Made by a program: the position numbers and the translations under genes. The notes beneath the pieces were generated by a model. That model made no database searches. It was not told the origin of the DNA and worked only from the letters and a program-made list of their open reading frames with translations. Positions 57,340-64,000 of a stretch of DNA of 64,000 nt are shown piece after piece. This stretch comes from Mucilaginibacter sp. (GTDB lineage: Bacteria; Bacteroidota; Bacteroidia; Sphingobacteriales; Sphingobacteriaceae): contig NZ_JANYGQ010000032.1 in assembly GCF_025359345.1 (NCBI RefSeq), positions 186,001 through 250,000 of the forward strand, read 5' to 3'. Every line of letters starts with the position of its first letter. The stretch's first letter is position 1.

Positions 57340-58269
57340 ATGAATTACAACAGGCGTAAGTTTTTGCAAAGCACAGGTACACTGGTACTTGGCGGTTTGG
57401 CTTTATCAGGTAAGGCCGGCTCACTTCTTTCGGGCATGGCCCCCCACCCGGTAGGGCTACAGCTTTTTACCTTCTTCGGTATTATTGATGACGATGTAAA
57501 AGGTACCTTAACCAAAATCGCGGCTGTTGGTTATAAAGAAATGGAATCAGCTTTCAGCAAAAAAGGCGGCTATTACGGCATGAAACCAAAGGACTTTAAA
57601 GCCATGGTGAATGATTTGGGCATGAAATGGAAATCGCACCACGTGTTGGGCGCGCCGTTCAAGATGCCTCCGGGTGCGAAAATGCCAAACGGACCGGATG
57701 GCAAACCAATGGTTATCCCGCCAATGAAAAATCTGCGCGACAATATGCAGGAACTTGTTGACGATGCTGCCGAGGGTGGTATACAATACCTGGTTTGCGC
57801 TAATGCCCCGACAGGTACAATTGAAGAAATAAAATCATCGATAGACATATTAAACAAAACCGGCGTTGCTTGCAAGAAAGCGGGTATCCAGTTTTGTTAT
57901 CATAACCACGACATGGAATTTAAGGCAGTTGACGGCCAGGTGCCATACCACATGCTGTTAACAGAAACCGATGCCAAAAATGTTAAAATGGAACTCGACC
58001 TTGCCTGGGCGGTTAAAGGCGGACAAGACCCGGTTCAATTATTTAAAGACCATCCCGGCCGCTTCCCGTTGTGGCACGTGAAAGATTTGGATGCTACACA
58101 TACCACCATATTGCCAGTTGGAAGTGGTACGATAGATTTTAAGAGGATTTTTGCGAATAAAGCAGAATCTGGCATGCAGCATTTTTTTGTTGAGCACGAC
58201 GGCCCTAAAGATGCATTGGCCAGTATCAAAAGCAGCTACGAATATATTTCGGGTACGCTGAAAGCCTAA
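57340..58269 (+). CDS. Tat-exported sugar phosphate isomerase/epimerase-like TIM-barrel protein
   Basis: 309 residues. The N-terminus NRRKFLQSTGTLVLGG has the twin-arginine export signal (RRKFLQ). The mature part is an AP-endonuclease-2-like TIM barrel: HPVGLQLFTFFGII, then FCYHNHDMEF near 186-195, MELDLAWAVKGGQDP near 217-231 and LWHVKDLDATH near 243-253, which carry the metal-binding His, Glu and Asp of the xylose-isomerase-like superfamily. Exported members are common in Bacteroidota; a 3-keto-sugar-linked role is possible, but the substrate is not known. Confidence 0.82.
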   Translation: MNYNRRKFLQSTGTLVLGGLALSGKAGSLLSGMAPHPVGLQLFTFFGIIDDDVKGTLTKIAAVGYKEMESAFSKKGGYYGMKPKDFKAMVNDLGMKWKSHHVLGAPFKMPPGAKMPNGPDGKPMVIPPMKNLRDNMQELVDDAAEGGIQYLVCANAPTGTIEEIKSSIDILNKTGVACKKAGIQFCYHNHDMEFKAVDGQVPYHMLLTETDAKNVKMELDLAWAVKGGQDPVQLFKDHPGRFPLWHVKDLDATHTTILPVGSGTIDFKRIFANKAESGMQHFFVEHDGPKDALASIKSSYEYISGTLKA

Positions 58270-58376
58270 TGTTAAGTCAATAGCCTTTAGTCGGAAGCTC
58301 TAAGTCGAATTTTGCTTTTTCTGATTTAGAACTCAAGACCAACGGCCAATTTTTGATTGACATGACTCTAATGATC

Positions 58377-58424
58377 ATAAAACGCAAAAGCCGCCATTTA
58401 TCCATGGCGGCTTTCGCGTTTTAT
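58377..58424. terminator. Bidirectional terminator between convergent genes
   Basis: AACGCAAAAGCCGCCAT (58381-58397) and ATGGCGGCTTTCGCGTT (58404-58420) form a 17-bp stem with one mismatch and a 6-base loop. A T-rich tail follows on the plus strand (TTTTATG) and the mirrored one (TTTTATG) on the minus strand, so it can end both flanking transcripts. Confidence 0.85.
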
Positions 58425-58452
58425 GTTATTGCAACATTTTAAAGTATACGTT

Positions 58453-58803
58453 TTACGATAGTGGCGATGGTTTAATGGCCGACCTTATAGTCCTAACCCA
58501 ATTTTTCATCCACTGGTAAACAGTTGAGTATTCAAGATAATTTCTGATTGAATCATCATTGCGGATAGTTGTAACCAAATCACGCAGTACATTTTTTAAT
58601 GGTGATGATTTGCTAACCCTTGTAACCATTTCTTCAAGCTGATCGGCATAAACAACTGCCTCGTACTCATTGTCAAAAATCAAAGAGGTTTCATTGTTTC
58701 TTTTTTCTTTAATGCCTTTTGATGGAATAGGTAGTTGGTAGTTCTTAAAATCAGCAAAGGTTAACCTTGTTTTACCGGTGGGTGGAATGTTGATGCGTAA
58801 CAT
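58453..58803 (-). CDS. Small protein of unknown function, paralogue A
   Basis: 116 residues, no signal peptide or membrane helix. It starts MLRINIPPTGKTRLTFADFKNYQLPIPSKG, continues with SLIFDNEYEAVVYADQLEEMVTRVS and VLRDLVTTIRNDDSIRNYLEY, and has a C-terminal extension YQWMKNWVRTIRSAIK. The first 90 residues align with the upstream gene product without gaps of note: beta-like N-terminus, FxNYQLPxP, LIFDxEYEAVVYAxQLE, then IRND. This suggests a small alpha/beta domain. No known family comes to mind. 24 bases separate the genes, so they form an operon. Confidence 0.6.
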   Translation of the reverse strand: MLRINIPPTGKTRLTFADFKNYQLPIPSKGIKEKRNNETSLIFDNEYEAVVYADQLEEMVTRVSKSSPLKNVLRDLVTTIRNDDSIRNYLEYSTVYQWMKNWVRTIRSAIKPSPLS

Positions 58804-58827
58804 AAGATTTATTGTTTTAGTAGTTTT

Positions 58828-59106
58828 TTATCTTGTATAACTCTGTACAAATTCGTCATTGCGGATAGCCATAATAATGTTGCTTATCGCCACATATTGT
58901 GGAGTATTTTTATCATCCAGTTCGTTTGATAAGTTTTCCAGTTGCGCGGCATAAATAATCGCTTCTTCCTCGTCTTCAAACTTTAATATCAAATCATTAT
59001 TAATCTCGGCATCGGCACCATTAGGCGGAGCCGGGAGCTGATACTGCTCAAACGCTGAGAAACTTAGATTTGTATCGTCATTTTGTGAAACAGTGATATT
59101 TAGCAT
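58828..59106 (-). CDS. Small protein of unknown function, paralogue B
   Basis: 92 residues, acidic. MLNITVSQNDDTNLSFSAFEQYQLPAPPNG, DLILKFEDEEEAIIYAAQLENLSNEL and SNIIMAIRNDEFVQSY match the paralogue downstream, but the C-terminal extension is missing. The shared blocks are: L-x-F-x-x-F-x-x-YQLPxP; L-x-F-x-[DN]-E-x-EA-x-x-YAxQLE; and a helical I-x-x-IRND. First gene of the pair. Cytoplasmic by sequence. Function unknown; short tandem paralogues like these can be partners in a heterodimer, which is only a guess. Confidence 0.6.
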   Translation of the reverse strand: MLNITVSQNDDTNLSFSAFEQYQLPAPPNGADAEINNDLILKFEDEEEAIIYAAQLENLSNELDDKNTPQYVAISNIIMAIRNDEFVQSYTR

Positions 59107-59308
59107 ACTCTATTGTCAAATTACAGTTAATACGGTAATTGTTCAACACCGTAAAGGTAAAGGTGTTTTAACAATTTTGCATTTAATTATTGTTAAGTTT
59201 ATTACAATTTTATGCACAGCCGCTTAACTATTACATAATACGTGCCATTTTGAAATAACGTTGTCTTTAACTATTTTAAGGCGGTAATAAATTTAGCCCA
59301 TCACCCCT

Positions 59309-60658
59309 ATGACAGCTGCCAAAACTGAACAGTTAAAAAGAGTATTAAAGCCCATTCATCTATGGGCAATTGCAGTGAGTTTAGTTATATCAGGCGAATA
59401 TTTCGGCTGGAACCTGGGTTGGGCAGTTTCGGGCACCGTCGGCTTCTTAATTGCTACGGTTATCATCACCATTATGTATATCACTTTTATTTTTAGCTAT
59501 ACGGAGCTTACTACATCTATACCACACGCCGGTGGCGCGTTCGCATATGCCTACCGGGCAATGGGTCCGTTTGGCGGGTTACTTGCAGGTTATGCCACAC
59601 TTGTCGACTTCCTGTTTGCTACGCCCGCCATAGCAGTTGCCTTAGGCGCGTACCTCAATTTTTTAGACCACGATATCCCGGTTTTGTATTCGGCATTATT
59701 TTTTAACGTGGTTTTTATTATAATAAATATTTTAGGGGTAAAGGAATCGGCAACGTTTTCTTTAATAATTACCATACTGGCTGTGGCAGAATTGCTTCTA
59801 TTTTTGGGAATAGTTTCTCCACATTACAGAAGTGAGAATTTTTTAAGCCACCCCATGCCCTTTGGCTGGAGGGGTATTTTTGCGGCACTGCCTTATGCTG
59901 TGTGGTTTTACCTGGCTATTGAGGGCGTTGCTATGGTAGCAGAGGAAGTAAAAGACCCCAAACGGAATATCCCCAAAGGCTATATATCGGGCCTGGCCAC
60001 TTTAATATTTTTAGCTTTTGGGGTGATGATATTTACAGGCGGCATTACCGACTGGCGCAAACTTAGCAAACTTGATTACCCTTTGCCCGAAGCCATCAGC
60101 ATTGTTTTAGGCAAGGCCAGCAGTTTTACCAAGATATTTGCCAGTATTGGTTTGTTTGGGTTAATCGCATCATTTCATGGAACCATACTTGCTTCATCCC
60201 GGCAGGTATTTGCCATGGCCCGAAGCGGGTATTTACCGCGCTGGTTATCAATGGTTAATCATAAATTCAAAACGCCACATTGGGCAATTATTGCCGGGGG
60301 AGCAATAAGTTTTATTGCCATATATAAATTGGACACCAATAAGATAATTGTTTTATCGGTAATGGGCGCAATTGCAATGTATATGATGAGCATGATAAGC
60401 TTATTTGTTTTGAGGATAAAAGAACCGAATCTCGAACGTTCGTTCAAATCGCCGTTTTACCCAGCATTTCCGGCCATTGCGTTGTTAATAGCGACTGTAA
60501 CATTTGTTGCCATTATTTATTACAATTTTAAATTAAGCCTTTATTTTTTTGAAGGCTTGGCGCTGGTATTAATTTTATTTATCCTGCTGGGAAAACATAA
60601 AGTGCAGTTAATTGAAGACTTTATGGTTGCGCCAGCCACAAATCCTGTAAATCAATAA
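59309..60658 (+). CDS. APC-family permease, probable ethanolamine permease
   Basis: 449 residues with twelve helices. HLWAIAVSLVISGEYFGWNLGWAVSG near 18-43 and AVWFYLAIEGVAMVAEEVKDPKRNIPKG near 196-223 are the amino acid/ethanolamine permease blocks; the SGEYFGWN start is typical of the ethanolamine permease (EAT, TIGR00908) group. The two genes that follow encode ethanolamine ammonia-lyase, which makes the substrate assignment convincing. It is first in the operon; the eutB start lies 21 bases downstream. Confidence 0.85.
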   Translation: MTAAKTEQLKRVLKPIHLWAIAVSLVISGEYFGWNLGWAVSGTVGFLIATVIITIMYITFIFSYTELTTSIPHAGGAFAYAYRAMGPFGGLLAGYATLVDFLFATPAIAVALGAYLNFLDHDIPVLYSALFFNVVFIIINILGVKESATFSLIITILAVAELLLFLGIVSPHYRSENFLSHPMPFGWRGIFAALPYAVWFYLAIEGVAMVAEEVKDPKRNIPKGYISGLATLIFLAFGVMIFTGGITDWRKLSKLDYPLPEAISIVLGKASSFTKIFASIGLFGLIASFHGTILASSRQVFAMARSGYLPRWLSMVNHKFKTPHWAIIAGGAISFIAIYKLDTNKIIVLSVMGAIAMYMMSMISLFVLRIKEPNLERSFKSPFYPAFPAIALLIATVTFVAIIYYNFKLSLYFFEGLALVLILFILLGKHKVQLIEDFMVAPATNPVNQ

Positions 60659-60673
60659 ATCCTTAAATCGTGT
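60659..60673. repeat. ATCCTTAAATCGTGT unit at the eutB start
   Basis: Third near-identical copy of the word seen at 3732 and 5833. It overlaps the stop codon of the permease gene and ends seven bases before the GTG start of eutB, so it may matter for translation of eutB or simply be an inserted repeat. Confidence 0.5.
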
Positions 60674-60679
60674 ATAATT

Positions 60680-62053
60680 GTGTATAGCTTCACCGTTCGA
60701 AACCGGGTTTACAGGTTTAAAGACCTTAAAACGCTGCTGGCCAAAGCGTCGCCATACCGCACCGGCGATGCGCTTGCGGGGGTATGCGCGGAAAGTTATG
60801 AGGAACGGGTTGCCGCGCAGATAGCTTTGGCCGATGTTACTTTAAAAACCTTTTTGAATAAGGTTATTATCCCTTATGAAAAAGACGAAGTTACGCGGTT
60901 GATAATTGATAGCCATGATGTTGCCGCTTTTAGCTTAATAGGTAGCTTCACTGTTGGCGAATTTCGCGATTGGTTATTAGGCGACGAGATTGATAAAATC
61001 GTTTTGGAGTCTATAGCAGCCGGCATTACCCCCGAAATGGCAGCGGCAGTGTCAAAGCTAATGCGCAACCAGGACCTTATCGCGGTAGCAAAAAAATGTG
61101 AGGTTATCACAAAGTTTCGGAATACAATAGGCCTGAGGGGGCATTTTTCAACGCGCCTGCAGCCAAATCACCCAACAGATGAGCCTAAGGGGGTTGCCGC
61201 AAGCATTATAGATGGCTTGCTATATGGCAGCGGCGACGCCTGTATTGGCATTAACCCGGCTACCGATAGCCCGGCTGCCGTGTTAAACCTGTTAAATTTG
61301 ATAGATACACTGCGCCAACAGTTTGATATTCCAACGCAATCGTGCGTACTTAGCCATATTACCACCACGCTTGATTTAATAAACCAGGGTGCCCCGGTTG
61401 ATTTATGTTTTCAATCCATCGGCGGTACTGAGCAGACCAATACCAGCTTCGGCGTAAGCCTGGCCTTGCTCGATGAGGCCTATGAAGCAACCTTATCGCT
61501 TAAACGTGGAACTGTAGGGCAAAATGTGATGTATTTCGAAACGGGGCAGGGGAGTTCGCTTTCTGCAAACGCGCACCATGGCGTAGACCAACAGACTTGT
61601 GAAGTACGCGCTTATGCCATTGCCCGCAGGTATAAGCCGCTGCTAGTTAACACGGTGGTAGGTTTTATTGGCCCAGAGTATCTATATGATGGCAAACAAA
61701 TTATCCGGGCTGCCCTCGAAGATCATTTTTGCGGAAAGTTGCTCGGTTTGCCAATGGGTGTCGATGTTTGCTATACCAATCATGCAGAAGCCGACCAGGA
61801 TGACATGGATAACCTGCTTACCCTACTGGGGGTGGCTGGTTGTAATTTTATAATGGGGATACCAGGTTCTGATGATATAATGCTCAATTATCAATCTACA
61901 TCGTTTCATGATGCTTTGTATTTAAGAAAAACATTAGGGTTGAAGCCTGCGCCAGAGTTTGAACAATGGCTGATTAAACAGGGTATTACTAATGGCGAAG
62001 GAGATTTACTCTCGGTTAATTCGTCGCATAAACTGTTATCAGGGATTTTATGA
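60680..62053 (+). CDS. eutB: Ethanolamine ammonia-lyase large subunit
   Basis: 457 residues from GTG 60680 (MYSFTVRNRVYRFKDLKTLLAKASPYRTGD), the usual EutB N-terminus. The barrel has GLRGHFSTRLQPNHPTDEPKGVAASI near 153-178, VDLCFQSIGGTEQTNTSFGVSL near 238-259, YFETGQGSSLSANAHHGVDQQTCEVRAY near 288-315 and MGVDVCYTNHAEADQDDMDNL near 358-378; these bind ethanolamine and adenosylcobalamin. Cleaves ethanolamine to acetaldehyde and ammonia together with EutC. GTG is the only plausible start. It overlaps eutC by four bases. Confidence 0.93.
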   Translation: MYSFTVRNRVYRFKDLKTLLAKASPYRTGDALAGVCAESYEERVAAQIALADVTLKTFLNKVIIPYEKDEVTRLIIDSHDVAAFSLIGSFTVGEFRDWLLGDEIDKIVLESIAAGITPEMAAAVSKLMRNQDLIAVAKKCEVITKFRNTIGLRGHFSTRLQPNHPTDEPKGVAASIIDGLLYGSGDACIGINPATDSPAAVLNLLNLIDTLRQQFDIPTQSCVLSHITTTLDLINQGAPVDLCFQSIGGTEQTNTSFGVSLALLDEAYEATLSLKRGTVGQNVMYFETGQGSSLSANAHHGVDQQTCEVRAYAIARRYKPLLVNTVVGFIGPEYLYDGKQIIRAALEDHFCGKLLGLPMGVDVCYTNHAEADQDDMDNLLTLLGVAGCNFIMGIPGSDDIMLNYQSTSFHDALYLRKTLGLKPAPEFEQWLIKQGITNGEGDLLSVNSSHKLLSGIL

Positions 62054-62805
62054 AAAATGAAATCGAAATCCCACAACAATTATCAGCGCTGCGTGAATTT
62101 ACGGCTGCACGAATAGCTATTGGAAGAGCAGGTAACAGTATCCCTTTAAAACAATCGATGGAATTTAAGCTGGCACACGCGCACGCAAGGGATGCCGTTT
62201 ACTCTACACTTGATATTGATGGATTATTTACCAGGTTAGAAGTGTTCGGGTTCCCGGTGTTGCATTTGCACAGCCAGGCGGCCAATCGGCATAAATATTT
62301 GAAACGGCCCGACCTTGGCAGGCTCTTGAATGATGATTACAAAGAACGGCTTAACTGCAACGTTACGAACCCTGATATTGCAATTATTATTGCAGATGGC
62401 CTTTCGGCTGAAGCAGTTAACGGAAATGCCTATAGCTTGTTGAAAATATTGATCCCCAAATTGCTGGATGCAAAATTAACGGTCGGCCCAATTTGCCTGG
62501 TTGAACATGGGCGGGTGGCGATTGGCGATGATATTGCATCGGGGCTAAAAGCCAGGTTCAGCATATTATTGATAGGGGAGCGTCCAGGGTTAAGTGCGGC
62601 AGATAGCATGGGGGCGTATCTTACTTATAATCCACAACCAGGCTTAACAGACGAATCACGCAACTGCATTTCAAACATCAGGAAACACGGGTTAAGTTAT
62701 AAGCACGCTGCAGACAAAATATTTTATTTGGTTAGCGAATCATTCAGAAGGAAACTGTCGGGGGTAGGGTTGAAGGATAACGCCGGGCTATTGGGTGAAA
62801 GCTAG
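62050..62805 (+). CDS. eutC: Ethanolamine ammonia-lyase small subunit
   Basis: 251 residues. FTAARIAIGRAGNSIPLKQSMEFKLAHAHARDAVYSTLD near 17-55 is the conserved start of EutC; IIIADGLSAEAVN, HGRVAIGDDIASGLKARFSILLIGERPGLSAADSMGAYLTYNP near 158-200 and the RNCISNIRKHGLSY block complete it. Forms the lower part of the B12 site with EutB. Starts at ATG 62050 inside the eutB stop (ATGA overlap). No shell proteins (EutS, M, N, L, K), EutE or cobalamin adenosyltransferase gene is near; the enzyme should work free in the cytosol. Confidence 0.92.
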   Translation: MKNEIEIPQQLSALREFTAARIAIGRAGNSIPLKQSMEFKLAHAHARDAVYSTLDIDGLFTRLEVFGFPVLHLHSQAANRHKYLKRPDLGRLLNDDYKERLNCNVTNPDIAIIIADGLSAEAVNGNAYSLLKILIPKLLDAKLTVGPICLVEHGRVAIGDDIASGLKARFSILLIGERPGLSAADSMGAYLTYNPQPGLTDESRNCISNIRKHGLSYKHAADKIFYLVSESFRRKLSGVGLKDNAGLLGES

Positions 62806-62885
62806 CGTCAAGAACCGAAAGTCAAGAAACAAGAATCAAGAGTCAAGAACCAAGAATCAAGAGTCAAGAACCAAGAGTCAAGAAG
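62803..62885. repeat. Tandem repeat of CCAAGAATCAAGAGTCAAGAA units
   Basis: About four imperfect 14-28-bp units built from AAGAATCAAGAGTCAAG words follow the eutC stop codon. The same words occur at 8895-8957 and, on the other strand, at 63832-63862 and 63927-63961. A frame through it gives NQESRTKNQESRTKSQ, which is a translation of the repeat and not a gene. Confidence 0.8.
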
Positions 62886-62932
62886 AAGCCTTTCCAGATA
62901 AATCTAACTGCAAACTACTACTTGTGACTATT

Positions 62933-63811
62933 TCAGACCTTAGCGCCCAAAACGGCCCGCCACGCCCAACGGGTTAGCATGTTAAACCCTTTCCAGCTAT
63001 CAACAAACTTAGTAATGTCCTTTAAACAGGTTTCGCTGAACTTCTTCTTAAAGTTAGCAGAAGCAAGTTTATATGCCAGTTCCGGGTTTTGCATACCAAT
63101 GCGCTGGTATATTTCCTTTTTTACATACATGGTGCGTACAAACAGGATGTTGAATAGGATCACATAGCTGTACAGCGTGCGTTTAATGTATCCGGCTTTA
63201 GCTGCGTATTCTTTCAATAAACTTTTGGTAAACAATATATGCCGGCCCTCCTCGATATTATGCAAATCGAACATTTTCTTTAGGACAGGATAAATATTGG
63301 GAGACTTGCGGGCATGGTTACCATAAACATCCGTTACCAACTCGACTGATACGCTACCCATAAACAAATAATCGGCAGGCAGATATTTGTTGCTGAACTC
63401 GCCAAAAAACTTATGTATTCCCGATTGCTTTATAGGGCTGCCGCCAATTTTAGCGATTGCCTGCCCAAACATTTCCTGGTGACGGAATTCTTCAATCAAC
63501 TCGCGCAGCAAAAAGCGGTGCTCAACATTATCCAGGGGCAGGGTGAGTATATGCCGGGTCATAAACAGGCAAAACAGGCATTCGCCCCAGGCATAAGACG
63601 CGATTACCTGTACCAATTCGTGTCGGCCAAGGTCCAGTTTTTGCGAAAGAGTAAGAGTATCGTAAATTTCAAGCCCTTGCAGCGAGGTAAGCATTTCAGG
63701 CAAAAAAATATCCTCCGGCTGCGGTTCCAGTTGCCACGGAATATACGTCTCTGGCATCAGGGGATGTTCCTTGCTTATTTTTATCAGCCGCTCAACTTCC
63801 TTTACATTCAT
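62933..63811 (-). CDS. AurF-like diiron oxygenase family protein
   Basis: With ATG at 63811 (MNVKEVERLIKISKEH) it has 292 residues; an in-frame ATG at 63844 would add 11 residues, the beginning of which derives from the CTTGATTCTCG repeat. All-helical. Metal ligands in LRELIEEFRHQEMFGQ near 126-141 (ExxEExRHxxM) and HNIEEGRHILFTKSLL near 194-209 (EExxH) resemble the p-aminobenzoate N-oxygenase (AurF) and other ferritin-like diiron families. It probably activates O2, but the substrate is unknown. It is convergent with eutC and isolated by tandem repeats on both sides. The ethanolamine genes do not explain it. Confidence 0.7.
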   Translation of the reverse strand: MNVKEVERLIKISKEHPLMPETYIPWQLEPQPEDIFLPEMLTSLQGLEIYDTLTLSQKLDLGRHELVQVIASYAWGECLFCLFMTRHILTLPLDNVEHRFLLRELIEEFRHQEMFGQAIAKIGGSPIKQSGIHKFFGEFSNKYLPADYLFMGSVSVELVTDVYGNHARKSPNIYPVLKKMFDLHNIEEGRHILFTKSLLKEYAAKAGYIKRTLYSYVILFNILFVRTMYVKKEIYQRIGMQNPELAYKLASANFKKKFSETCLKDITKFVDSWKGFNMLTRWAWRAVLGAKV

Positions 63812-63828
63812 AATGCGCTTATTTGGTA

Positions 63829-63961
63829 TAGAATCGAGAATCAAGAGTCAAGAATCGAGAATGAAACCAAAAGATAGAAAAATATCTTGTTACTTGACAC
63901 ATGAGACAAAAAGCTCTTTTTTACCTTGCTTCTTGGCTCTTGACTCTTGACTCTTGACTCT
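63829..63961. repeat. CTTGACTCTTGACTC repeats at the right edge
   Basis: GAATCAAGAGTCAAGAATCGAGAAT at the left (63831-63855) faces TTGGCTCTTGACTCTTGACTC, three direct CTCTTGA units at 63932-63958. Together they make an inverted pair around a unique core with AAAAAGCTCTTTTTTACC. The repeats belong to the same family as 62803-62885, so the diiron gene is bracketed by them. Confidence 0.7.
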
Positions 63962-64000
63962 GCCCCGTTCCTATAAAAGTATACCGTTATTAATGGCCCC

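Noticed and set aside
59107..59308. Adenosylcobalamin riboswitch before the ethanolamine operon
   Set aside because: The 200-bp upstream region is AT-rich and has no B12-box-like GCCACTG element; only a weak 6-bp hairpin (AACACC/GGTGTT) is present.
62795..62977. 60-codon open frame after eutC
   Set aside because: The predicted protein is NQESRTK-type repetition produced by tandem CAAGAGT repeats; it overlaps eutC and the end of the diiron gene.
1..64000. CRISPR array, prophage, insertion sequence, rRNA or biosynthetic gene cluster
   Set aside because: No regularly spaced repeats, phage structural genes, transposases, rRNA segments or clustered synthase genes were seen on either strand.

Overview
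The window looks like chromosomal DNA of a Bacteroidota bacterium of the Sphingobacteriaceae type (Mucilaginibacter/Pedobacter-like). This rests on gene content (FucP-type L-fucose permease, GH172/DUF2961 and DUF6786 proteins, WbqC, TCR/Tet-type MFS pumps, cytoplasmic YceI), on A-rich leaders without clear Shine-Dalgarno sequences, on occasional TAnnTTTG -7 promoter elements, and on many short dispersed repeats between genes. I see no rRNA, tRNA, CRISPR array, transposase, integrase other than the housekeeping XerD, or phage gene. The gene families are mostly ordinary; the most interesting signals lie in the non-coding DNA.

Layout. 1-5759 (+): L-fucose uptake and non-phosphorylative catabolism: the end of a fumarylacetoacetate-hydrolase-family gene, a DUF6786 lipoprotein, FucP, an SDR dehydrogenase, a lactonase-like amidohydrolase and a secreted GH172 enzyme. 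5848-14312: single genes: a retropepsin-like/PDZ protein, a membrane-anchored HTH-like protein, a large TPR protein, a Rieske oxygenase, YceI and a lipoprotein. 14431-19084: a YrdC/YciO-like gene, then trpD-trpF-trpB-trpA on the minus strand behind a previously unmarked leader peptide with three consecutive Trp codons and an intrinsic terminator, i.e. a classic attenuator. 19170-31237: a KirBac-type K+ channel gene broken by a frameshift, an SDR, a glycosyltransferase, recR, a sodium:solute symporter, a LOG-family protein, two tandem MFS pumps, a DUF2459 protein and proBA. 31475-36195 (-): a phosphate module, porin-pstS-pstC-pstA-pstB. 36551-42702 (-): tolC-like/RND pump/membrane fusion protein/MarR operon closed by a terminator. 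42796-58269: envelope genes (WbqC, lipid acyltransferase, glycosyltransferase, large MscS channel) and housekeeping genes (aroQ, xerD, prmC, ribD, mgtE, bioB), a secreted nuclease and a Tat-exported TIM-barrel protein. 58453-63811: two small paralogous proteins of unknown function, ethanolamine permease with EutB and EutC but no shell genes, and an AurF-like diiron protein.

How genes work together. The fucose genes provide import, oxidation to lactone, lactone opening and, at the cut-off left end, probably the final cleavage. In the trp block, Trp starvation should stall a ribosome on the leader Trp codons, allow an antiterminator to form and release transcription into trpDFBA; trpE, trpG and trpC are not in this window. 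PstSCAB plus an OprP/OprO-like porin form a phosphate scavenging route across both membranes. EutB/EutC plus permease would take up ethanolamine and cleave it to acetaldehyde and ammonia in the cytosol.

Repeats. At least ten families of short repeats, often inverted, occupy the gaps between genes. Some have been read into proteins: two modules lie inside prmC, one supplies the C-terminus of the HTH-like protein, and others create false N-terminal extensions in front of trpA, the DUF2459 gene and the diiron gene. All calls rest on reading the sequence; no database search was possible.
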